NCBI GenBank assembly: GCA_015680685.1
Contig: MNCI01010819.1
Location: 218,183-282,182, forward strand
Origin: Gnetum montanum
Taxonomy: Eukaryota > Streptophyta > Gnetopsida > Gnetales > Gnetaceae
Direction of reading: 5' to 3'
DNA: 64,000 nucleotides
The notes beneath the pieces were generated by a model. It saw only the letters and a program-made list of their open reading frames with translations, did not search any database and had not been told where the DNA came from. Each line of letters opens with the position of its first letter. Position 1 is the first letter of the stretch. The position numbers were made by a program, and so were the translations under genes. Below, in pieces: positions 1 to 10,300 of the stretch.

Positions 1-1290
1 ATTTTTTTTATTTTTTAAGTTATCATCACTATTTGCATTCCAAATAATATATACTGGTAAACATAAATTGGTTAAAATAAAAGTTTAAATATTTTTTATA
101 TGTTGATGATGGAATACATTGCACAATTATTGCAGCAAACATTACAGAGCTGTATAATATGATTGAGCAAAAGGCAAAATACAATGATAATTGTGAACTC
201 AATATGCCTAATTCTCCAACTAAAAAAACTGAACTTCTTGTGCAATTCTACTTTGGAGATGTTTAGCATTTGAAATCTTTCTATATCTNTTGGAATCAAG
301 ACCATTGATTCTTTAAAGATTCATCCTCTTTTTCATGTGCAAAGATATAGAAAGATTTCAAATGCTAAACATCTCCAAAGTAGAATTGNGTAACCGTTAC
401 TGTAACCATAATTGTCACCATTTATAATAATAATAAATATTCATTATTACTGTAATCATAACCATCACCATTTATAATAATAATAAATATTCAATATTAC
501 CCACCATTTATGATAATAAATATTCATTATTACCCACCATTTATGATAGTAAATATTCATTATTACCCATGTTGGGCCCTGCACATGAGGGAATACGAAA
601 AGATGAATGGGGAGCCCAAGGTCAAGGGGCGTCATCGTTTATAATAATAAAAAATATTCATTATTACTATAATCGTAACCATCACCATTTATAATAATAA
701 TAAATATTCAATATTACCCACCATTTATAATATGCCTAATTCTCCAATTGAGCAAAATGAACTTCTTGTGCAATTCTACTTTGGAGATGTTTAGCGTCTG
801 AAATCTTTCTGTATCTTTGCACATGAAAAAAAGGATGAATCTTTAAAGAATCAATGGTCTTGACTCCAAATAATGTAACAAACATAAGACTCGTAAGTTC
901 TCTTGTGTAGTAGTTTCATGGCCTATGAGTAGAATTTAATTATTTTTTTTATTTTTTAAGTTATCATCATTATTTGCATTCCAAATAATATATGCTGGTA
1001 AACATAAATTGGTTAAAATAAAAGTTTAAATATTTCGTATATGTTGATGAAGGAATACATTGCACAATTATTGCAGCAAACATTACAGAGCTGTATAATA
1101 TGATTGAGCAAAAGACAAAATACAATGATAACTGTGAACTCAATATGCCTAATTCTCCAATTGAACAAAATGAACTTCTTGTGTAATTTTACTTTGGAGA
1201 TGTTTAGCATTTGAAATCTTTCTATATCTTTGCACATGAAAAAGAGGATGAATCTTTAAAGAATCAATGGTCTTGACTCCAGATAATGCA
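1..1290. repeat. Diverged direct duplication with a third partial copy
   Basis: The block that starts at position 1 (AT-rich, then a stretch ending with 'atgcctaattctcc' near 206) recurs about 941 bp downstream, from about 942 to 1286. A third, partial copy lies at about 733-868. The copies share the run 'ctttggagatgtttagc' and differ by scattered substitutions, so the duplication is not very recent. Short open frames inside them have no protein-like features and are not called as genes. The element type is unknown; it could be part of a larger dispersed repeat cut by the window edge. Confidence 0.75.
243..389. repeat. Inverted repeat bracketed by two single Ns
   Basis: About 46 bases ending at the N at 289 are repeated in reverse complement just before the second N at 389. 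In the other two copies of this block (about 733-868 and 1145-1286) the intervening sequence runs in the opposite direction with no inverted repeat. The segment between the Ns is therefore inverted relative to its paralogues. The Ns at both junctions make an assembly or consensus error at least as likely as a true small inversion. Confidence 0.7.
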
Positions 1291-2060
1291 AAAAATGTAA
1301 CCGTCATCACCTTAACTATTGCCATGATTGTAACCGTCACTGTAACAATAATCGTCACCATTTATACTAATAATGAATATTCATTATTACTGTAATCATG
1401 ACCATCACCATTTATAATAATAATAAATATTCAATATTGTCCACCATTTATGATAATAAATATTCATTATTACCCATGTTGGGCCCTACACGTGAGGGAA
1501 TAGGAAGAGATGAATGGGGAGCCCAAGGGTCAGGGGGCATCACCGTTTATAATAATAAAAAATATTCATTAATACTGTAATCGTAACCATCACCATTTAT
1601 AATAATAAAAAATATTCAATATTACCCACCATTTACTATAATAAATATTCATTATTACCCACGTCGGGCCCTACACGTGAGGGAATACAAAGAGATGAAT
1701 GGGGAGCCCAAGGGTCAAGGGGTGTCACTGTTTATAATAATAATAAATATTCAATATTACCCACCATTTATAATAATAAATATTCATTATTACCCACGTC
1801 AGGCCCTACACGTGAGGGAATACGAAGAGATGAATGGGGAGCCCAAGGGTCAAGGGGCATCAATTAAATAGAGATTCGGCTCCCCTGCAGTGTCTCTTTG
1901 GCTCCCTTGCATGTGGTGTGTGCATGTGAAGGAATACAAAGAGACAAATGGGAAGCTTAGGGGTTAGGGGACATTGATCGAATAGAGATTCAACTCCCCT
2001 GCGCTGATTCTTTAGCTCCCATGCATGTGGCGCATGCGCATGAGGGAATACGAAGAGATC
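571..2060. repeat. Compound tandem repeat of GC-rich and AT-rich units
   Basis: A GC-richer unit of about 60 bp (starting 'gttgggccct' or 'gtcgggccct' and including 'gatgaatggggagccc') occurs at about 571, 1478, 1663 and 1798, with more diverged versions near 1902-1975 and 2023-2060. Between them are AT-rich units built on 'ccaccatttataataat' plus 'aaatattcattattac'. Spacing is irregular (about 135-185 bp in the tight part). It resembles a decayed satellite or the repeated end of a mobile element. No coding potential is seen. Confidence 0.7.
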
Positions 2061-2090
2061 AAACTAAATTAGCACTGCAACATATATTTG

Positions 2091-2940
2091 TAATGCATAT
2101 TCGTTTGTGGAGATATAAAAAATCACGTTACAAATGCATTAATAATGTTATTATTATATCACAAGCTTTTGTATATTGACATTATTGTTACAATGGATAA
2201 GATATGAATGATGCTAACCCCTCATTCAAAATTATTATATTATAATTATTGTGGAATCCAATAAATGTTATGAGATTATTATAAGTAGAGCAATAATCCA
2301 TACTTATAATTTGAAATATTATGGATTATAAGATTCATTCGAACGGCAAACATTTTATAATAAATAAAGCCAAGATATGATGAAATATTATTCATAATCC
2401 ATAATGTTAGAGATATTATTTCTTCATTCATAATGTTAACCTATAATGATTATATTTCAGTTACCATTATCCATAAGATATATATAATGAAATGATTATA
2501 AATGAAGCTGGTTCGACTGGGCTAGGCAGACGGAGATAGAGACAAAATGGAAATGAAATTTTCATTCCCATTCTACACTTGGTTGCGTTTGGCCTTTTTA
2601 TATGTGTAGCGGGAATATGAAAAGCTATGGCTCTTTGGTTCACATTCTGCATAGCGGGAATATGAAAAGATGTGGCTCTTCGATTCATATTTTTCCCATT
2701 TCGTAGGATCTTACGTGGTGCATGATGTGAAGGGCGTTACTTGGAGGGTGACAAAACCACTCGCCCCTCCCCCCCTATCGTACGAGACGAGTCGGCCTCT
2801 CGGCCAAAATTATTTTTAGGTTGCACACCCCTCCCCAATGAGCATGACACTTATTCGTTCCATTGTCATGTTGTGAATTTTGAGGCTAAAATAAAAAAAT
2901 GTGTACATAAATTAGAATATGGAATATGAGAAAAGCTATT
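2091..2940. other. AT-rich spacer with one short tandem duplication
   Basis: No gene is visible. The stretch to about 2500 is simple AT-rich sequence. At 2607-2695 a unit of about 45 bp beginning 'tagcgggaatatgaaaag' is present twice in tandem. The short open frames here lack family signatures. Confidence 0.5.
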
Positions 2941-2949
2941 ATGGAATTT

Positions 2950-3085
2950 GATAGGGACCATCACTTGGAGTGATGGTAAGGTGCTTGTTTCTCAAGCCAT
3001 AAAACCTGAGTTCAAGCTTGGGTGCAATCACTTGAAAGAGGTTAGGCTTTCACATTCCCTTCACACAACCCTACCATTAGACCTC
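2950..3085 (+). repeat. SINE-like tRNA-derived head
   Basis: This segment begins 'gggaccatcacttggag' and contains a box-A-like 'gatggtaagg' followed by a box-B-like 'gagttcaagc'. That is the layout of a tRNA-derived SINE promoter. The same sequence, diverged, occurs inside both copies of the tandem duplication at about 23295-23410 and 24012-24127, so it is a dispersed family. No 3' tail or target-site duplication was defined. Confidence 0.45.
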
Positions 3086-3557
3086 CTAATCATGAAACTT
3101 GATCATGGAACATAGGCAAGGGGGCAAGGAAATCGAATATTCAAATCCATTGGAAAAAAAAGAAAAAACACAAAACCACCCCACGTTGTAACGACGAAGA
3201 ACACGAAGAGGAAAAGTTGAGGTGGGCACACATCACATATGAGGTGTCCTACGAGAATTAAGAGCCCAAACTTCATCGTATTTGTCGTTCTTGGAAGGAA
3301 GGCCGAGCGACGGATTGAAATAGCGTACAATAAAAATACAAACCAACGAGCGTACGCGTGTGGGCCCCACAGGAAGAACCAACCGTTTATTCCTTAATTA
3401 AAAAAAAGGGGAAAAAAACACAAAAACCAAACCAAATGGAACACAATAACGACACACTCTCGTCTCCTGACTGCGATTACGCTGCCTGTGCCCAGCATTG
3501 AACGTTGGAATAGAGGGCCAGGCCAACCGTCTCATTCAAATCATGAATGGTAAGTCC

Positions 3558-3573
3558 ACCGGCTATAGCCGGT
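3558..3573. promoter_or_regulatory. Perfect 16-bp palindrome upstream of MOR1
   Basis: The sequence accggctatagccggt is a perfect 16-base palindrome, set in a short GC-rich island (about 3545-3610) within otherwise AT-rich DNA, about 820 bp before the MOR1 start codon. It could be a dimeric transcription-factor site or chance. No known plant motif is assigned. Confidence 0.3.
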
Positions 3574-3699
3574 ATGCCTTCTGTTTCCCGGGCCGCGCCC
3601 CGGATGGATCGATTTTGAGTAAAACTTAAATAATCAATCAATCAAACAAAGACAAGCCAAGCAGACGTAGACGTGGAGGTGGGCAAGAGCGATTTCAAA

Positions 3700-4391
3700 T
3701 TTGGTGGTGGTACCCCCGCCCCTGCTTATTTAATCTTTTTAAATCGTGTTTTTCATTTGCTTGGCTTGCTTGATTAATTGCCTGTTAGGGCTTTCATTTT
3801 TGTTTGCGCTGACGCAAGACGTTTATTTACGGTTTGATTTTGATTTTGATTTTGTTTGTTTCTGTGTGCGCCCCTGTGGTTTTTGTTACTCTTGCCAGAG
3901 AATATTTTGAGCTTGCGTTTGGTATTCCTTTTTTATTGTTGCTGTTGGTGCTGGTGCAGGTGTTGCTGTTATTCTCATTGTGCGATCGAGTGCCTTAAGT
4001 TGGGCGTTTTCGACTTACAAGAGAAGGAGAACAGCTCAAGAACCGCACAGAGGCATAGCTTCTACAAATTCTTCGGCCTTCTTCGTTGTTCGTTCTTCAA
4101 GCAAGCATTCATTCCTTGGTTCTTCATTCGCCTCAACTCCTCCGCATTTGGATTTGTTCTTGCTCCACGGCCTGTAACGGTGTAGCTGCCGGGATTTTGT
4201 TTGGTGCGCTCTTGCTTTTGTTTGGAGCCTAAAGCTCAAGCTCAAGCTCTTGTGCTTCTCTACTCTCTGTTCTGTTCTTGGCGACTCCCTGTCCGGATCG
4301 TTATCGCCGTTGCTTCCTGTCCGGATCGACGTCGCATCTTTAGAAAACCCTAAAAACCCTGTTCTGGGGATAGCGCTAGGGCCGTTCCAGG
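3700..4391 (+). promoter_or_regulatory. MOR1 promoter and 5' leader region with telo-box
   Basis: This region precedes the MOR1 start codon. It has a (GATTTT) short repeat near 3832-3856, a pyrimidine-rich leader-like stretch (about 4060-4280), a 13-bp direct repeat (cctgtccggatcg) near 4287 and 4316, and a telo-box AAACCCTAA at 4345-4353, 39 bp before the ATG. Telo-boxes are common in promoters and leaders of plant growth- and division-related genes, which fits a microtubule polymerase. The transcription start cannot be placed. A 109-codon upstream frame (3856-4185) exists but has no protein-family features. Confidence 0.45.
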
Positions 4392-7300
4392 ATGTCTGAG
4401 GACGAGAAATTGCTCAAGGATGCCAAGAAGTTGCCCTGGGAGGAGAGGCTGTCGCACAAGAATTGGAAGGTGCGCAATGACGCCAATGTTGATCTCGCCG
4501 CTCTCTGCGATAGCATCACCAATCCCAAAGATCCGCGCCTTAAAGAAATCGGTAACATTCGCGCTTCAGCTATGTTTAAAATGCGTTTTATGTTTGACTT
4601 TTTCGAATGCGCTACATTGTATTTAATTGCGTTTCCTGGGCGGCCTCTGCTATTTTCAAATTTACGCAGTTTGTTTAAAATTCCCGGTTGTTGTAGCGTA
4701 CACTTTTCCGCACTAGCATGCGATCATTACTCAGAGAGACAAATAGAAATAAATTTCCTTCTCATGTATGTGTCATATCAATTGTGTTTTGGGAAAATCC
4801 TTGTTTACAACTTCAACAAACTTGTTAGGGATGTTGTTCGAACGTTAAATCATGTGAAGAAGAATTCAAAGCTTCAAAATGATATTTCTACCATGCTCTT
4901 CCAAAAATAAATTGATTCTGTAATCATAAACTCTCTGGTGCTACACTTTTTAGAAAACCATTCAGATATCCTCAATTATATCTGTCGTCATTCTTCTTAG
5001 TGTTTCTGTAAGCGTGCATTTCTTCCCTGATTCCTTTTTCGCAAGGCATGTATGATTCGAACAAAAAACATTCGTCTGGTACAATCATTCACAACAGTAA
5101 ATGCCTACTCTTTACCAGCACCTTGTTCTGACTGTTTGGACCTTGAATTATCTGGCCTACTTGATCGCCGTTCTCTGATTGCGAGGATACAAGGCGTCTT
5201 CCCCCCCACATCCTCTTATGACTTTCATCAAATTCTCTTCCAGAACCGAGACCAACTGCTTGGCTTTCTTTAACAAAATTTGTATACTACATAATTGCTT
5301 TCTGTTGTCAAAGCTCTCGTAAACATTTCTTTTAGGATTTCAATATTTTTGATCTACCTTACAGAAGTAGCATCTGCCTGGCATTTTGCTTTTGGGCGAT
5401 GCGTCTAACGGCTCTTACTTAAATAACTTTAACCACAGTTACGCAATTTCAAATGGTATGCACTTTTGTATCTGAATACATTCCATAAGACTAACTATGT
5501 TTTGTGATGCTGGTGGTTGGCAAAAATTTTCTACCATAGCAAGTTAAATTTAAATTCAAATGATATTGAATGGCATTAACAAAAATTTTTCAGACCTCAT
5601 ACCACACTTGTTTTCAATCAGCCCAAACGTTTCTCAGTATTTCCTACAAACGAAGAAGTTTTGACAGGAAATAACATGCTAGCAAAATCTAAAAAAGCAT
5701 GGATAGATTCACGAAAATCCATTTTATACTTGCATGAAACTAACTCTTTGGGGAAGTTTGTTTAAGTTCATTATACTTGAACCAAAATCCAGTTACTAGT
5801 TAGGCGTCCTCTGTTGGCTTTTATTTTTATGAAACGGAAATGTGGTCTTCTTGTAGATTCTTAATATACTTCTTGTATCAAAAGCAATTTTAGACTTTTG
5901 CCTCAACACTCCTTTGAAATTCTATCATATTTTGACAGTTGAAATCTTGCCACAATCATTTTGCATGAATCAGCCTTGAGAGTTCATGACATAACCACTG
6001 GCAATGATGCCTTTTTTCATGGACACATTTCACTGTAATAGGAATTATTTCTTGAAACGAAACACATCTATTATTACTATTAGGCTATTTTCTGTTTTCT
6101 ACAAATTTACATTCTGCATATCCTTTAACATATGCCTGATATGACTTTCTTTCTAATGTTCTTTCTGGACTTGCAATTGATGAGAAGAAATAAATTTTGC
6201 ATTTAATATTCACTTGAAGAATCTGTTTAGATGACGTTTCTCCTTTGCAATCGATCATAGACAATGAAACTCAATTACAGGTCCCCAGGAGTAGCATATG
6301 AGGGAAAACAGGTTTCTGTTTTCTAATGAAACATGATTCTGACCTACTGTTAATGGAATTTGTGCAACGTACAAAGGAAAACTAGGGAAAGCAATTGTTT
6401 TTCGTGTTTAAGCCTACTTTTATTGTATTTGTAAGTGTCAGATTTGCAGTGGGTCGACTGGCTATATACACAATTGTCTCAGAAAACTCTGATATATTTC
6501 TCCTCGTAATTACTTTACAATGAAACATTCATATATTTCTCTTTGTTGTTTGTGATTGAAGGTCATGATTTTTATTGCTCTGCCAAGGGAACAAGACTGA
6601 CTGTTTTAACTTTTTATCTTCTTAAATAAGTTTCTAACTATTCTTCTGGTGATCTAGTATCTAACCATAGATAAAAGTTATGCTATCATTTCTCTTGACT
6701 TGCCTCTTCACTTGAAATTATGACAACAAGTGCTGCTGCTCAGATGAAAACCCAGTCTTGCAAAAATAATTGCATATTCAGCCTATAAAAATGGAGCCAC
6801 ACAGGTGGTGTTAACAGCATTAACCTAGCTATATTACAAAAATCTTATCATCAATTCCTTTTTAACAAGGCAGAAAACAAAGATTGATAGTGACATAAAT
6901 TCATTCAAATTAAAACATGTCTAGGCCCATTTTATTTTAGTAGATAATGCTAGTCATCAATAAGCTCTCTACATGCATTGCAATTCTGCCTAAGAAGCTT
7001 ATCGGGAATCAGTTTTATACATTTCATTGTTTTTTTTTTCCAAATGTTATAATGCTAAAAGTCAAGTCACAGTGGATTGAATTTGGTCTACTGATCCCAG
7101 TTCGTATTATTACCATTTTTAATTTATTTTATGGTTGTACAGGTTCATATTTCAAAAAATCAGTATCTGATTCCAATGCACCTGTCCAGGAGAAAGCTCT
7201 TGAGGCTTTAATTGCATACTTGCGAGCAGCAGATGCAGATGTAGGAAGGTAGAAACTCTAAAAACTAGCTGTTTCTTTGATTCCCATGTCAAGGGGTTTG

Positions 7301-10300
7301 ATTGCTTTGTTAAAGTGTTTTAGCCATTCAATTTTAATATTAGACATTGCTTCTTGAGTAAAGAGATTATCTGGTCTTTTGTGTACAATTTTTGAATTTT
7401 TACATTTATGCTAGATTTTGTGAAAATGTTCTGGACACAGATATGCAAAAGAAATTTGTGAAGCAGTTGTGGCAAAGTGTCTAACTGGTCGACCAAAGAC
7501 TGTTGAGAAGGCTCAGACTGTGTTTCTGCTTTGGGTAGAACTGGAAGCATCGGAAGTTTTTCTGGTACTGAATGTTCATTACACTTCATTGTATTAGAGC
7601 AATGCATTATCCCAATACAATTTTTTAAAGTTGTATAATGTGTATTGGTATTTTTTATAGAGTTTAAATACATTATTTATGTCATGTAGGATGCAATGGA
7701 AAAGGCATTAAAGAATAAAGTCGCAAAGGCTGTTGTACCAGCCATTGATGTCATGTATCAAGCTGTTAGGTATTGTTCTCCTTTTCCAATGTTTTTTCTG
7801 TAAGTTTTTGATAACATTTTACCTTAGGTGATGCTATTTGTACTGGTAATATTACTTGCAGTGAATTTGGGACAAAAGTAGTGCCACCAAAGAAGATTTT
7901 AAAGATGCTGCCAGACCTTTTTGATCATCAAGATCAAAATGTTCGGTCATCAGCAAAAGGGCTTACTTTAGAGCTGTGTAGGTGGATTGGGAAAGAGCCT
8001 GTGAAGTCAATTTTATTTGAAAAGATGCGTGATACAATGGTCAGCACTGCAACCATGATAGGTTCATCCCTTTTTTTCAATCTGTGGTTTTATTGTTTTT
8101 ATTCCTTGTTTATTCCTATGCCAGAAAAAAGAATTGGAAGCAGAGGTTGCCAATGTGACTGGTGTTCCAAAACCTACACGAAGGATAAGGTAAACTCATG
8201 TTTTGTGAAATAGCTTATGTTTTCTGATTATAAATGGCTATACTATTATTGTTTGTGAAAGGTTGTGTTACATTAATTCAAATTTTTGTTTGAGATAATT
8301 ATTAGATCTAGATTAGAGTGGACACTCAATCATAGTTACTTTTTAATCAGAGTTCCCTGTTCCATGGTCATGCACCACCACAAGTTAGGCAGTTTGAATT
8401 TCACTATTGTAAGCAATGAATAGAATTGACAGTTTCGCATAATGCATATGGAATTTCAGTTTTTATTTGAACATTTAATATTCTGGTTTTGCATATCGCT
8501 GAGAGTTCCCAGATGCTTCTTTCACTTTGTTAATTACATCTTTATAAACACTCGTTTGGTTAAAGATAACAAAGTTTTAATTCGTAGAATAAATGCTTGA
8601 ACATTGAAGATCCAAGATATGTTAAATATGTGAAGTTTCACCACATGGCATGCGTTGGGAAATCATACGGTAGGTCATGGGTTTCTTTCATTGGAAGTTA
8701 TGGGTTTACTTAAGAAGAACACATGCATATGATATCTACTTGTTATGTTATGCTCAGAGTAATGGTAGCTGCAGCCATAACTGAAAGTTGTTCATGTAAG
8801 GATCTCTGTGTGATATGCTTCTCTCCATTGCACGGTGCAACATTTTGCATCATTTTCAGCATTTTCCTGGGCCTCACCAAATTGTCCTTATGGATAACAA
8901 CTCCATAAAACGCAGAATATTGAATGCAAAATACTTTGGCAGTATATAAAAACCTTTAGGCTGTGAATTTTTCCACTCAGTAATTTTTCAATTTTAATTG
9001 CAATATGCCAAAAATCATTATCACTTGTGTTGTGTGGATTTTTTAATCGACGTCTTTGGTTGCATCAGTGCATTCACTGTTGCGATATACAGTACACTGT
9101 GCCAGTTGCTTGAGTGATATAGTCAAAATCCTCAAAGGTGTGTTTGGTTGCTGAAATCTGCTAGTGCCTGTATCAATATGGGTGTTTGGTCCAGAGAACC
9201 GTGAATCTGAAGAGTTTCCAGCTTTTGAGGTTAAAGCATGGAAGATTCAAAATGTAATAGAACCAATGTGAAAATCCAGTGATTCACCCACAGTAAACCA
9301 ATGTCATTAAAAAAAATTAAAAGGAAAAATCTACAGATTCAACATCAACAGATTCATGCAACCAAACACGCCATAAAATTTAGTGATAAACATTATTTTG
9401 TGTATTGCTAACATGAAGACATTAAACTATTGATAACATGCCTTGGCTATCATCTTATTTTAACTATTGTTGTCATGAAGGTTACACATTGGCCTAGGTA
9501 GTGCATGATATTCTACATTTGTCTCTGTCTATGCCAGCGAAATCCTATTCATATCCATGATTTCTGTTTTGGAGAGTTGAGATAGTAACAACTTTGAAAC
9601 TATTTAACTTTATATATACCATTATACAACATCACAGGCAGGAGCACAACTAGTGTTATGAGGCCTATACTCTTTGCATTGTTTTCTTGAGAACTTACCT
9701 ATAGGTTTCACCTGTTTCAGATCTGAGCAAGACAAAGAAATTGAGCAAGAAAGCACGTCTGAAATTACTGGTCAAGGACCAAGAGAAGAAGCAACAGTAT
9801 CGAGTACTTTGACCAACTTTATGACTGTTCTTACTGTATCCATTGTATGGTTTTTCGACTAGTTTAATTTGCAAGGAGTTCTTGCTAACAACATTGTTGA
9901 TTTAGGTCCTCAAGAAATTGATGAGTATGAATTGGTTGACCCTGTTGATATATTAACACCTTTGGAGAAATCTGGATTTTGGGAAAGAGTGGTAACCTTT
10001 TTTAAAAATAAATCTCATTTCTTTTTGCTCTTTAGACAAAACACATTGATTTATATCATTTCTTCGGGTTTGATCTGCAGAAAGAGTCAAAGTGGTCTGA
10101 GAGGAGAGATGCTGTTACTGAGCTTGTTAAGCTTGCATCTACCAAGAGAATAGCTCCTGGTGATTTTTCTGAAGTTTGTAGAACCTTAAAAAAGGTACTA
10201 TATTACGGCAGGCATTAAATTATGAGGTTCTTTAATATGTAAGTCACCGGTGATGCTAATTGTTTCTTGCAAAAAACCATGGGAAAACAGCTTGTAACAG

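Noticed and set aside
3856-4185. 109-codon open frame upstream of MOR1
   Set aside because: It lies in the probable promoter/leader, is Cys/Phe/Leu-biased with no family resemblance, and is more simply leader sequence. A translated upstream frame cannot be excluded.
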